The notes under the pieces were generated by a model. It was not told the DNA's origin, made no database searches, and was given only the letters and a program-made list of their open reading frames with translations. A stretch of 64,000 nt of DNA from Okapia johnstoni (lineage: Eukaryota; Chordata; Mammalia; Artiodactyla; Giraffidae), in NCBI GenBank assembly GCA_024291935.2, contig CM044316.1, positions 9,540,501 to 9,604,500 on the forward strand. Reading direction: 5' to 3'. Positions 29,886 through 41,141 of the stretch are shown here, piece by piece (position 1 is the first letter of the stretch; the number at the start of each line of letters is the position of its first letter). A program made the translations under genes and the position numbers.

Positions 29886-31515
29886 GTTCTTCAGTTCAGT
29901 TCAGTTCAGTCGCTCAGTCGTGTCCAACTCTTTGCCACCCCATGAATCACAACACGCCAGGCCTCCCTGTCCATCACCAACTTCCAGAATTTACCCAAAC
30001 TCATGTCCATCGAGTAGGTGATGCCATCCAGCCATCTCATCCTCTGTCATCCCCTTCTCCTCCTGCCCCCAATCCTTCCCAGCATCAGGGTCTTTTCCAA
30101 CGAGTCAACTCTTCCCATGAGGTGGCCAAAGTATTGGAGTTTCAGCTTCTAACTGTTGCTTCCTGACCTGCATACAGGTTTCTCAAGAGGCTGGTCAGGT
30201 GGTCTGGTGTTCCCATCTCTTTCAGAATTTTCCATAGTTTATTGTGATCCACACAGTCAAAGGCTTTGGCATAGTCAAGAAAGCAGAAAAAGATGTTTTT
30301 CTGGAACTCTCTTGCTTTTTCAATGATCCAGTGGATGTTGGCAATTTGATCTCTGGTTCCTCTGCCTTTTCTAAAACCAGCTTGAACATCTGGAAGTTCA
30401 TGGTTCACATATTGTTGAAACCTGGCTTGGAGAATTTTGAGCATTACTTTACTAGCGTGTGAGATGAGTGCAATTGTGCGGTAGTTTGAGCATTCTTTGG
30501 CATCGCCTTTCTTTGGGATTGGGATGAAAACTGACCTTTTCCAGTCCTGTGGCCACTGCTGAGTTTTCCAAATTTGCTGGCATATCGAGTGCAGCACTTT
30601 CACAGAATCATCTTTCAGGATTTGAAATAGCTCAACTGGAATTCCATCACCTCCACTAGCTTTGTTCGTAGTGATGCTTTCTAAGGCCCACTTGACTTCA
30701 CATTCCAGGATGTCCAGCTCTAGGTGAGTTATCTGGGTCGTGAAGATCTTTTTTGTACAGTTCTTCTGTGTATTCTTGCCACCTCTTCTTAATGTCTTTT
30801 GCTTCTGTTAGGTCCATACCATTTCTGTCCTTTATCGAGCCCATCTTTGCATGAAATGTTCCCTTGGTATCTCTAATTTTCTTGAAGAGATCGCTAGTCT
30901 TTCCTATTCTGTTGTTTTCCTCTATTTCTTCGCATTGATTGCTGAGGAAGGCTTTCTTATCTCTGCTTGCTCTTCTTTGGAACTCTGCATTCAAATGGGA
31001 ATATCTTTCCTTTTCTCCTTTGCTTTTCGTTTCTCTTCTTTTCCCAGCTATTTGTAAGGCCTCCTCAGACAGCCATTTTGCTTTTTTGCATTTCTTTTCC
31101 ATGGGGATGGTCTTGATCCCTGGCTCCTGTACAATGTCACGAACCTCTGTCCATAGTTCATCAGGCACTCTGTCTATCAGATCTAGTCCCTTAAATCTAT
31201 TTCTCACTTCCACTGTATAATCATAAGGGATTTGATTTAGGCCATACCTGAATGGTCTAGTGGTTTTCCCTACTTTCTTCAATTTAAGTCTGAATTTGGC
31301 AATGAGTTCATGATCTGAGCCACAGTCAGCTCCCGGTCTTGTTTTTGCTGACTGTATAGAGCTTCTCCATCTTTGGCTGCAAGGAATATAATCAATCTGA
31401 TTTTGGTGTTGACCATCTGGTGATGTCCATGTGTAGTCTGGTGTTCTTACTTGCTGCCAAGTATTAAGTTGTTCCTTCCCCTGATCTTTGACTTGGTTGT
31501 GTCTTTCATTTTTTA
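29886..31515 (-). repeat. BovB (RTE) LINE with readable endonuclease and reverse-transcriptase remnants
   Basis: Antisense, about 1.6 kb, the most complete transposon in the window. The - strand stretch 31519-30698 encodes the end of the APE-type endonuclease (YTWTSPDGQHQNQIDYI, then GSDHEL) and the linker. After a frame change, 30603-30142 encodes reverse-transcriptase motifs (IPIPKKGDAKECSNYRTI, QAGFRKGRGTRDQIA, FLDYAKAFDCVDH). Just after ...EATVRS the element jumps to its 3' end, so the last part of ORF2 is deleted. It cannot make a full ORF2 protein. Confidence 0.9.
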
Positions 31516-31803
31516 ACATATTTATTTGGTTGCCTCAGGTCTTAGGATCCTTGTTGCACATGTGAGGTCTTTTGTTCCTGCATACACTTCTCTAGCTACA
31601 ACTTCTGTCAAGTTGTGGTGCTTGGGCTCCAGAGTGGGGGTGGGGCATGGGAGGTGGGGATGGGGGTGGGGTGTTAATTGGTTGTGATTCAGATTTAGTT
31701 GTCCTGTGGCATGTGGGACCTTATTCTCCCCTCAGAGATGGAACCTGAGTCTCCTGCATTGGAAGGTGGATTTTTAACCACCAGACCACCAGGGAAATTC
31801 CTT
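31510..31803 (-). repeat. CHR-type SINE pieces (antisense)
   Basis: 'tttatttggttgcctcaggtcttaggatccttg ... cttgggctcca' and, after a G-rich patch at 31634-31672, 'ttagttgtcctgtggcatgtgggacc ... accaccagaccaccagggaaattcc'. Confidence 0.7.
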
Positions 31804-32157
31804 GGTGGTGTCTGGCTTGATGCCCAACCAAGAAGTGAACCCAGTTTTCAGGTAACACTAGTAGATGGAGGCCAGGACTGCAACTCAGCATTCTAAGATG
31901 CATCAGGCAGCGCCCCCATCGTTCCCAACAAGGAACGATCCAGCCTCAAAAGTCGAGAGTCAAGAAACTGGCACTTTTTTGCTATATAGTAAAGACTACA
32001 TTAGCAGGCAAGCTATCCAAACTTACTATGCCTCAGTTTCCACAATGTGAAATGAGGATAAGGCAATAAATCTTTGTGATGACGACTCCAGAGGTGAAGT
32101 GCCTAAACTAGGAAGCAACAGCTGTTGTGATGATTGTCGTTCTTAAGACCTGCAGAT

Positions 32158-32930
32158 CTGGGATTTCCCTGGTGGTTCAGTGGTTAAGAATTCACCTTCC
32201 AATGCAGGCGACTCAGGTTCAATCCCTGGTCAGGGCACTTGAAGGAGGAAACAGAACAGGCTTTATCTTGAAAGGAGTATTCCATCTTGCGCCAGACTGT
32301 GGACTTTGAGCTATATGCCCAGTATCTATGGAAACTACATATCAACTGGAAAACCAGGCCCCCAGAAGGAAGAGCTCCATGGCTCTCCATTGCCTAAAAG
32401 AACTCTAATTATCTGTGTGACCGAATAGAATCATACATTCTATTACACTTATTGGGGAATGACTACAAGCCTATTGATAACTGTCCACTGTTAACTACCT
32501 AGGTTTAAGGCATATGAATCACAGGTTGACTTTGATTGTATCTTTCTTTTTCCTTTGTTCAGACTAGTTTCAGGGAATTTGGGGAGGTGGGTTTGGGCAA
32601 GTAAGCTTAAGGTATATAAGGTTTTCACAAAAACTGGTCAGGGTCCTTGGCTAAGAGAAGACTCTGCCTTGGGCCGGCCGGTGTAATAAACTGCACTCCA
32701 CTATCTGCATTGTGCTTCTGAGTGAGTTTGTTTCCCAGAACGTGTGGCTACAACACACTAAGACCCCACATACATCAGAGCAACTAAGCCTGTGCACAAC
32801 TAAAGAGAAGACCACAGGCCACAACTAGAGACGCCTGTGCACTGCAACAAGAGATCCCACATGCTGCAATGAAGATCTCTCATGCTGCAACTAAGACCCA
32901 ATGCAGCCAAATAAATAATTTTTTTTTTAA
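32158..32930 (+). repeat. CHR-2-type SINE split by a solo LTR
   Basis: The SINE head (32158-32239, 'gggatttccctggtggttcagtggttaagaattcacc ... tcagggcact') and tail (32756-32930, 'cactaagaccccac ... gcagccaaataaataa') flank the LTR at 32240-32755. Confidence 0.8.
32240..32755 (+). mobile_element. Solo LTR of a ruminant endogenous retrovirus, 4-bp target duplication CACT
   Basis: It begins TG and ends CA, with CACT at 32236-32239 and 32756-32759. Promoter-like TATATAAGG at about 32613, AATAAA at about 32685, and no internal retroviral sequence, so the body was lost by LTR recombination. Its 3' half matches the LTR at 38088-38530. I believe it belongs to the BTLTR1-like group; that name is from memory. 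Confidence 0.75.
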
Positions 32931-32939
32931 AGCAAACGA

Positions 32940-33984
32940 CTATTTAAAAAAAAACCTTAGTCTCCAAGTCTCTCATAGATCCAAGTTCAAATTTGAAATT
33001 TGTATAAGTGCTATCACTGCCTGTTTCAGAGTCATGGGAGGAGAGACAGAAGAGCGGCTGGGGCACACAACCTCAGTGAATGTAGGGAACACAGGGGCAC
33101 CAAGTGACTCTCGCTGAGCTCAGAAGTGTCTGAGCCTAGAAGTGACATCAGGGAACAAAAGACCACCTGGCTTCTGGGTACTACTGATGCCATGGCAACG
33201 GAGCAGGATGGGCTCTGCTCCAACAGGAGAGAATGTTTGGGGGAAGAACCGTGCTGGCCTTGAGCACGGAGCAGGGAGCATGCCTGAGAACCTGGCCCAT
33301 CTGATGGGTGGCTGGCAGGAGGATGGTTCTCACTGAGGATCTTTCTCCAACTTTCTAGAACGTATTAGTAGCTGCAAGGAGGAAAATTCACCAACAGCAG
33401 GGATACTAGGGTAATTCAGGACAATCAGAGGGAACCTGGGCCATTCAGAGGGTGGGCAGAAAATCTCCCAGACCCGTGTGTGTGTAACCTGCTGGGCCTA
33501 GACTCAACCTCAACTCAGGGTGTTGAAAAGACCCAGCCTGCCCGCCAGTCCACCCAGTCTGACCAGAAACCCAGGTCAAGCTTGGGACATGTGGCCCTGC
33601 AGGTGCACCCTGGCTCCAGCCTCCCAGCCTCCAGGGACAGGGCTGGCTTTAGTCACAGTATAACCACTGGAAGATTGGGCAACACGTATGCCCCACCCAC
33701 AGATGTCTGGAGAGTCGTGAGAATAAGGACAAACCTGGGGAGAAGGGAGGGTGGCCAGGGGAGACAGAAGAACACTCAGGCTGAAGACAGACGCATTAGT
33801 GCCTGCTGACTGCAAAGTCCCCAGGGGCCCCCTCTTGCACACTCCCTCCTCCGTGGCCCCATCTCCCAAGCAGCAGCCCGAGATGCACAGCAGAGCAAGG
33901 GAGGGGAAGTATCCCCCTGGCTAAAAGAAAGGCTTTGGAGATTTTTCGGCGAGCCCCTTCTCACAACCTCAGTTTCTGCCTCAG
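32940..33984. other. Unique spacer, nothing recognised
   Basis: No repeat or gene family seen. ORFs here are scattered and unsupported. Confidence 0.45.
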
Positions 33985-34096
33985 AGGGACTTTCCTGGCA
34001 GTCCAGTGGTTAGGGCTCCATGCTTCCACTGCAGGAGGCATAGATTCCTTTCTTGGTCAGGGAACTAGGATCCCGCAAACCAAAAAAAAAAAGAAA
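33985..34096 (+). repeat. CHR-type SINE
   Basis: 'gggactttcctggcagtccagtggttagggctcc ... ggtcagggaactaggatccc' plus A/AG tail. Confidence 0.8.
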
Positions 34097-34207
34097 AAGA
34101 AAAAGAACTGGTTTCATCCCTTCCCTTCTCAGAAGGTAATACCTAGTCCCAAACAACAGGAGAGTACTTCGAAAATCCAAGTATCTGTTTATAAGGTGAT
34201 GTCCATG

Positions 34208-34420
34208 GGGCTTCCCTGGTGGCTCAGAAGGTAAACAAATCTGCCTGCAATGCAGATCCAGGTTTGATCCCCTGGGTCAGGAAGATCCCCTGGAGGAGAA
34301 AATGGCAACCCACTCTAGTATTCTTGCCTGACAAATTTCATGGACAGAAGAGCCTGGTGGGCTACAGTCCATGGGATCGTAGTAAAGAGCCAGACACAAC
34401 TGAGCGAGTAACACTTCATA
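34208..34420 (-). repeat. Bov-tA SINE (opposite orientation)
   Basis: 'gggcttccctggtggctcagaaggtaaacaaatctgcc ... gatcgtagtaaagagccagacacaactgagcgag'. Confidence 0.87.
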
Positions 34421-34476
34421 AAGGGGAGCCAGAAGGCAGCAGGGCATTATCTGAAGGTGGAAGCTGCACACAGCCG

Positions 34477-34765
34477 AGGCGGGGGGGTGGAGGGGGGGTG
34501 GGGGGTGGGTGAAGAGCTCCACCCCCTGCCCCACGTTGAGCTTCTGAGAGGAGCGGCAGCCGGCAAGATCCCGGCAGTGAGTAATTGCAGGCTTGTTTTG
34601 GCCTTCCCGGTGGCTTGAAGCCAGGACAAGGTTCATTCCGGAAGGGCGGGCCACAGCAGGGGGGGGTGGGGGGAGGGTAGGAGGGGAAGGGGAGGGGGTA
34701 AGAGAGGGGAAGGGAGCTCAGGTAGAAGCTGGTTGGTGGGGGCGGGGGGGCGGGGGCTGGCCTGG
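34477..34765 (+). repeat. G-rich low-complexity clusters (G-quadruplex-prone)
   Basis: Two clusters: 34480-34508 (GGGGGGGTGGAGGGGGGGTG...) and 34660-34765, each with many runs of three or more G on the + strand separated by one to a few bases. Confidence 0.75.
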
Positions 34766-35029
34766 GGCGGAGATGCTGGGGCCAAGGGCCGGTCTCCTGT
34801 GGCCTCTAACACGCACCTAACGGGGCTGACAGCCTCTGATGGCCCTCCCTGTCCACCCTCACCCTCGGGTCTAAACGGTGAAGCGGTGAGCCATTTCCTG
34901 TCCCAGACACCAGCAAGGGCCCCCACCCCCAGCCCGAAGCAGCCTTTCTAGTCTAGCAGTGGTTTGGATTTGCTCAGTTAGTAATGATCATCAAAAACAT
35001 GAAACAACAAACACCCGAACTCAAACCAA

Positions 35030-35162
35030 AGGAATTCCCTGGCAGCCCAGTGATTAGGGCTCCGTGCCTCCACTGCAGGGGGCACGGGTTCCATGCCTGA
35101 ACCCAGGTAAGGGAATTAAGATTCTCTAAGCTGCAAAGTGCAGCCAAAAAAACACAAAACAC
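35030..35162 (+). repeat. CHR-type SINE
   Basis: 'ggaattccctggcagcccagtgattagggctccgtgcctccactgcagg...' with an A-rich tail. Confidence 0.8.
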
Positions 35163-35627
35163 CTAAATACAACTTCATCCTCATCAAACCCCTGGGCTGA
35201 GCTTGCACAAATTGGCCCCTAGAGATGTTATCACCAGAAGAAACAGGAGAAAAGATGGTACAGAATTACCCAGCAAGCGGGTGTGAAAAAGCCAAAGAAG
35301 TAAGCTGGTGGGTGAAGCCAGTGGGCAGCAAGCACAGGAGGCCAGGAGAGAAAACACTACCTGGTGCTGGGCGAGAGACCTGGACAGTGGATCTCACCAC
35401 CCTGAGCTCTCTTTCCTTATCTGTGAACCAGAGATAAGTTGCTGGGTATATATAAGAAAAGTCCACCTAACCATCTACTCCGTCCTCCACCCCCAAATCC
35501 AGGAGAGAAAGAACAGTGGGCTCTGTATTACTAGACATAAGTTTGCTCTGTGCCTCAACTCCCTCATCCATAAAATAGGGTTAGTGAAAGTGCTGACTTT
35601 AATTCTGACCCAAGTTTGGGGCAGGGT

Positions 35628-35905
35628 TTTGTGGTTGTTCAGTTGCTCAGTCGCGTCCAACTCTGTGACCCAAGGACTTCAGCACACCAGACTTCCCTGT
35701 CCTTCACTATCTCCTGGAGTTTGTCCAAACTCTTGTCCATTGAGTCAGTGATGCCATCCAACCATCTCATCCTCTGTCAGACCCTTCTCCCACCAATCTT
35801 TCCCAGCATCAGAGTCTTTTCCAGTGAGTTGGCTCTTCACATCAGGTGGCCAAAGTATTGAAGCTTCAGCTTCAGCATCAGTCCTTCCAATGAATATTCA
35901 GATGG
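35628..35905 (-). repeat. BovB LINE 3' end (antisense)
   Basis: 'gtggttgttcagttgctcagtcgcgtccaactctgtgaccc ... cttcagcttcagcatcagtccttccaatgaatattcag'. Confidence 0.85.
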
Positions 35906-36359
35906 CACAGTTTAACTAAGTGAATATGTATACCCAGCAAAGCACCTGGCTGGCAGTTAAGTATCAACATACACTGTCTCTTCGTAGAATAGGGCATGTT
36001 ATCTGGTCTCTAACCGGAAGCCGCAAGGGTTGGATGCAGAGTCTCTGGAGGCCCTTCAGAGGCTCATAGAATCTTCTGAGGATGCATCTCAGGTTAGCTC
36101 TGTAAACACAGTGGACTTTGCATGAAGCCTCAATTAACACAGTGGCTAATTCCCCAGCATATCTTCCCAGGGCTCCAAGGAAGAGCAGCATGTTTCCAAG
36201 ACCCTCGGCTCAGCTCACTGCCATTCCGGCCCCTCAGGACCACCTGGTGCTCTGGTCCAACGCTTGGGAGAAATCCTAAACTGAGAGAAACCGAGGCCCA
36301 GCCCAGCTCAAGAATGGCTCAGGGGCCGCAACCTCCAGCTCACCTTGCAAGGCAGTTAG

Positions 36360-36485
36360 AACCATGGTTGGCAAATACAGCTGCACTTTGGGATCACCTG
36401 AGATGCCTAGGTCCCCTGTTGGACCAAGTCCAGCCCCAGAGATCCTGGGATTTCTAACCACGCCCCATCCCCTGGGGGCACAACC
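36360..36485 (+). repeat. MER5A-like hAT-Charlie DNA transposon fossil
   Basis: 'accatggttggcaaatacagctgcactttgggatcacctgagatgcc ... ccagagatcctgggatttctaa' follows the MER5A pattern. Confidence 0.6.
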
Positions 36486-36639
36486 CTCCAGCCATAGAGG
36501 GGAAAAGAAACGCCCAGAGTGACTCTGCCGAGGAGGGCAAGGTCTGCATTCGCCTCACCACTTCCTGATACTTTCACAAACAAGACGAGGAACACGAGAA
36601 AATGCAGTGCATTTGCTGACTTTTCAATCCCCTCGCCTC

Positions 36640-37560
36640 GCTCCCCCCTGCAGCCGGGTCCCCAGGGAAGGGTTTAACAGGAAGCGCCTGGCGTCCGGGA
36701 GCCACAGAAGGCCATTGTTCTCCAGCTGGTCCCCTCCCTCTTGTCCAGGAACACCCTCCAGGGAGCCCCTTCAAAAGGGCCAGGCACAGAGTCTCCAGAC
36801 TGCAGGCCAGCCTGTCGGGAGAGCAAGCACCGGAAAAGGAAACCCGCCGGGTGCGGGCTGGGGCACAGCTGTCACCGCAGTGTCTCGGGGGGTTTCCGAG
36901 GAAGGCGGGGGCTCAGGCTTACCCGCCCCCGGCGGGGGCAACCCTCCCCCACAGGCGGGGAGACGGTTTCAGTAGCTCCTACGCCAAGGGCGGGTAGCTT
37001 GAGCCTCAAACTCTGGCAATCCCCATCCCCCTTCAGCTTTCGGTGCCATTTACCTGATTCCGAGCCGACCCCAGCCCCAGGAGCCCACAGCACGGCCTCC
37101 GCCTTCCCGCTCGGCTCCTAAACCCCGCCCCTACATCCGCGGGGCGCTGGGATAAGGGGGTGGCTAAGCGCCGACAATATGGGCGGAATCCGGGAGGGAC
37201 GAGCTTGGGGGAGGGGCGGAGCCGCCTGAGCCACCGACCGACACCGAGAGTTCTAGGAAGTAGCTCGGTGCAGCGTGGAGGGGCGGGGCCCAGAGAAAAA
37301 TGGACAGCGGTTTAATTTGCATGTTCCGCCCATGTATGTGATCAACATCCGGATAACCCCGCCCTCTGTCTTGGCTAAACCACTCACCCCGAGGGCCCCG
37401 CCTAGGACTCAAAAGTTCTAAGTGTAGATCAGGCGCCCGCCCGGAGCAGCTGGCAATCTGGTCAAGGTCTGCGTCTTAACCGCCTGGGGCGGCTGGACCT
37501 CGCCCGTGCTCCTGGAACCGGCTAAACCGGTCTGGGAGCCGCTTCTGGGCTGGTCTTGAC
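36640..37560. promoter_or_regulatory. Orphan GC/CpG-rich island, candidate promoter or enhancer
   Basis: GC-rich unique sequence, free of ruminant SINEs, with many Sp1-type GC boxes (about 37121, 37211, 37281, 37358), GGATAA elements at about 37149 and 37351, and a perfect octamer ATTTGCAT at 37315-37322. It lies about 29 kb past CACNA1A and 7 kb past the IER2 3' end, between two convergent genes, so neither gene's own promoter explains it. No ORF here shows family resemblance. Confidence 0.55.
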
Positions 37561-37789
37561 CTGTGGACAGGCCCTTTCCCAGCTCAGCGGAGTCCAGAGC
37601 TGGGGCATGTGTTCCTTGGTCCCACACAGTGGAGGAAGTAGGGGTGGGTGGGGGTGATAGCGAATCTCTAAGTGGGGGGAGGGGCACCACTAGCTTTATC
37701 CCCTACTTGCTCTCACTCAGGGCAATCCTCTCTGGACGTCAGTTTCCCAGTGTGTGAAAAGTGGGCATTAAAAGGGCCGGCCTTAAAGC

Positions 37790-37960
37790 AAAGTAGCAAA
37801 TGCATCATTCATTCACAAAAACCATTTAGTAAGCGCCTACTGATTCATCTCTGCCCTCATGGAGACCGCAAAGTAGAAGAGGAGACAAAAATCAATAGCA
37901 AATGTAACATTGAAACTGTGATAAATACTCCGACCACCATCACCAATAGTACTACAGAGT
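37790..37960 (-). repeat. L2-like LINE fragment (antisense)
   Basis: 'cattcattcacaaaaaccatttagtaagcgcctactgattcatctctgccctcatggagacc' follows a reversed L2 3' end. Confidence 0.5.
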
Positions 37961-38087
37961 AGCTCCTGATCAGAATGGAAATTAACACAGGGGTCTTAGA
38001 CTAAAATGGAGGGCAGAAGGGGAAATTGGTGATGATTTGCCCTTGGGCTAAAATTAACTAGGTGAACTAGGTGAATTAAGTAGGTAA

Positions 38088-38530
38088 TGAAGAAGGAATT
38101 CATAGGGCCTGGACTCCATCTTAGGCTTGTTCGTGCTGATCATGTTCCGCCACCTCTCTAATGGACTCTGAACTCTGTGCTTAGTGCCTGTGGAAATGAC
38201 AATAGAAGGATAAGACCCCCTCTGGACAGGTCATAAATTTTTATCTGTAACCTCAGGCTTATTGATTATTGACTGTTTGAACACATAACACATGAATGAT
38301 GGGGTTATTGTGATTGTATTTACCTTTCCTTTGTTTATGTAAGTCACAAGGAAATTGGGTGGTGGGTTCAGACACGTACACATGGGGTATAAAAGATTTT
38401 CACAAATGCTGGTCGGGGTCCTTGGCTAAGAGGAGACTCTGCCTTGGGCCCGCCGGTGTAATAAACTGCACTTCACTATCTGCATCGTCCTTCTGAGTGA
38501 GCTTGTTTCCCGGAACGCGTGGCTATAACA
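38088..38530 (+). mobile_element. Second solo LTR of the same ruminant retroviral family
   Basis: TG at 38088, CA-type end ('ggctataaca') at 38530, TATAAAAG at about 38388 and AATAAA at about 38460. The 3' half ('tggtcggggtccttggctaagaggagactctgccttgggcc') is nearly the same as in 32240-32755. It sits in a short repeat of 'aactaggtgaa' units, so its duplication is not clear. No internal viral genes. Confidence 0.7.
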
Positions 38531-38611
38531 GTTTAACTAGGTGAACAGGGAGGAGAAGAAATTAACTAGGTGAATTAACTAAGTGAACTAGGTGAACAGG
38601 GAGGAGAAGCT

Positions 38612-38832
38612 GGCCTGGTGGTTTAGTGGGTAAAGAATCTGCCTGCAATGCAGGAGACTGCCTGCAATACAGGAGACCTGGGTTCGATCACTGGGTGGGG
38701 AAGTTCCCCTGGAGAAGGAAATAGCAAGCCACTCCAGTATTGCCTGGAGAATCCCATGGACAGAGGAGCCTGGCGGGCGGGCTACAGTCCACAGGGTTGC
38801 AAAGAGTCAGACACAACTGAGTGACTAAACGC
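38612..38832 (-). repeat. Bov-tA SINE with internal duplication
   Basis: Opposite orientation. The segment TGCCTGCAATGCAGGAGAC is followed directly by a near copy, TGCCTGCAATACAGGAGAC. Confidence 0.85.
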
Positions 38833-39123
38833 CATAGGGAAGAGAAAAGAATCTTAGGAGATAACAATATATACAAAGGTCCTGTGGCTGGGAAGATTGT
38901 GGAAACACAAGAAACAAAAAGTAGGTCAGTGTAGCCAGAGAATAATGCAAGATTAGCCAAGGATGGGCAGAAATCGAGCAGCATCTTTCAGTCATAGGAG
39001 TTTTGTCCTTCTTCAAGAAGCAGAATTTTCCTAATTCTGGGACGGGGGCAAAGTGATTCAATGTTATTTAAATAACTTAAGGAATCCCTCAGAGTCTCGG
39101 CCTTTTCAGCTAGTCTAAGGACC

Positions 39124-39335
39124 TGCATGCACGCTCAGTTGTGTCAGACTCTTTGCAACCCCATGGACTGTAGCCCGTGAGGCTCTTCTGTCCATGGAAT
39201 TTTCCAGGCAAGAATACTGGAGTGGGTTGCCATTTCCTTCTCTAGGGGATCTTCCTGACCAGAGATGGAACCTCACATCTCTTACATCTCCTGCATTGAC
39301 AGGTGGATTCTTACCACTGTGCCACCTGCCAAACA
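39124..39335 (+). repeat. Bov-tA SINE
   Basis: 'tgcatgcacgctcagttgtgtcagactctttgcaaccccatgg ... accactgtgccacctgcc'. Confidence 0.86.
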
Positions 39336-39639
39336 GTAGTCTAAGGATAGTCTTCCTTTGGCAACAGTGCCTTTAACCTTCTTAATCTTCCTTTGCAACA
39401 AAGAAAGCTGTCTGGAACCTCACACTAGCTACTGTTTCAGCAGGTCTTGTGATATTGTTTCATATTGTTCACTTGTGATATTGTTTCACTTTTTAAACTG
39501 TTACCTTCCATGCATCATGTTGTTGTTTAGTCCTGTCAATTACAAATTGGTACTTTCCGTGGGTACTTGCCATCTACCTCTACAAGGATTAAATTGTGTA
39601 CTGCTGCAGCTGCTGACCTCCAACACCCCCTGAACGAGT

Positions 39640-40020
39640 TCAGAGTGGAGAGCAGAAATGAGGCATTCTGTGCTGGGGGTTGTGGTGGGGACTGGCAGGA
39701 CAGGTCTTCAGACAGATATTGAGTCTCAGGAGCTGATTTTCTGAGCCTAACTCTTGAATCTCCTCATATCGAGAAAAGCACTAACATGCTTCATGGTGAT
39801 GACTAGTGGAAGCTTCAAAAGACCAGGAAAAATCTATAAAAAATTGTTTGCTTGATTACATGTACTCCCCTTTACCAAAATCACATCCATACTGTCCTTT
39901 TCCCCTACGTCTTTGGAATAGTTTCTCAGATCTATCTGAGATGCTGTCTCCTGGGCTGCAGTTCTCATTTTGCCCCAAATAAAACTTGAAACTCTCATGT
40001 TTTGCTTTTTTTTTTTTAAG
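39640..40020 (+). repeat. Possible LTR 3' part (unassigned)
   Basis: Ends 'ctgtctcctgggctgcagttctcattttgccccaaataaaacttg...' followed by a T-run, which resembles the R-region poly(A) site of an LTR. No clear TG start was found. No viral coding sequence is present. Confidence 0.35.
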
Positions 40021-40039
40021 GTCGACAGTCCTTAAGTCG

Positions 40040-40195
40040 TGTCCGACTCTGCTGCTGCTGCTAAGTCACTTCAGTCATGTCCAACTCTGTGCAGCCCCAT
40101 AGACAGCAGCCCACCAGGCTCCTCCGTTCATGGGATTTTCCAGGCAAGAGTACTGGAGTGGGTTGCCGTTGCCTTCTCCGGTGTCCGACTCTAGT
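40040..40195 (+). repeat. BOV-A2 SINE, partial
   Basis: 'gctgctgctgctaagtcacttcagtcatgtccaactctgtgc ... agtgggttgccgttgccttctcc'. GTGTCCGACTCT occurs before and after it and is a possible target duplication. Confidence 0.8.
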
Positions 40196-40389
40196 GAGTG
40201 ATTAACAAGTGAGTTAAAAGTTAGAAAAATACATATTACTTAAATAACAATACATTTGTTAAGCAGATATGACAAAAAACCTGACCCTGAAATTTGGGAA
40301 ATTCAATTATAAGGGCCATGGGAAGGCATTGAGTAATGGGATAATAAGCATTAAGCCCTTAGCACCCCAAACAACCATATTCACTCATT

Positions 40390-41135
40390 CAGGCCTGGGC
40401 TAGGCATTTGTGGAAGTGACATTTGAATGGGGGCACGGATGCTAAACCTAACATAAGCATCAGGAGATGAGCAGTGCTTTAAGGAAGGCTGAGCAGGATG
40501 CAGGAGGAGAGTAGCACAGTAGGGTGTTATTGTTATTTTGGATCAAGTAGCCAAAGAAGGCTTCTCCAAGGAAGTGACATTTCAGCAGACCTAAAGAAAG
40601 TGAGGATGGACTTGTGCATATCTGGGAGAAGAGCAATGTAGGCATAAGAAACAGCAAGTGCAAAGGCCCTGGGGCTGGAATACACCTGTCCTGTTCTCCA
40701 AGCAGAAAGGATGTCAGTGTACTTGAAGCAGAGGAAAGCTGGGGGAGTCATATGATCCAGTTTGCATTTATAAGATCAGTGCAGCTGCTGCATAAAATAG
40801 ATTGTGGGGATCAAGGGCAGGGAGGAAGCCACTGCCCGATGCCAACTGAGAGGTGTGATCCCAGCTCAAGCAAGGTGGGAGCCATGAGGGTGGGGAAAAG
40901 CTTGGAGTGGGATGGGAAGTCTAGTTGGCAGCACCTGAGGGAAGGAGAAAAAGGAAGTCAAGAAAGATTCCTCCTCAGTTGAACTGCTGGCAGGAAGCAG
41001 CAAGAACCCTCTTTAGTTCCTGCTAGGTTTGCAATACCTTAGACCCTCAAGGGGAGACAGAGAGGGTTTGGCCAGACAAGTCTGGAGGCTAGTGGGGAGT
41101 CCAGGATGGGGAGCAACATTTGGGATTCAGTATAG
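40390..41135 (-). repeat. L2-like LINE fragment (antisense)
   Basis: 'aggcctgggctaggcatttgtgg ... tctccaaggaagtgacatttcagcagac ... agtgcaaaggccctggggctgg' is the same pattern as at 969-1480. It is old and diverged. Confidence 0.45.
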
Positions 41136-41141
41136 AGGTGG

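Noticed and set aside
30698..31519. 273-codon - strand ORF as a host gene
   Set aside because: It is BovB transposon ORF2, broken by a frameshift and deletion.
32240..38530. A full provirus between the two LTRs
   Set aside because: The intervening 5.3 kb holds a SINE tail, unique sequence, Bov-tA, CHR, BovB, MER5A-like and a CpG island, with no retroviral genes seen.
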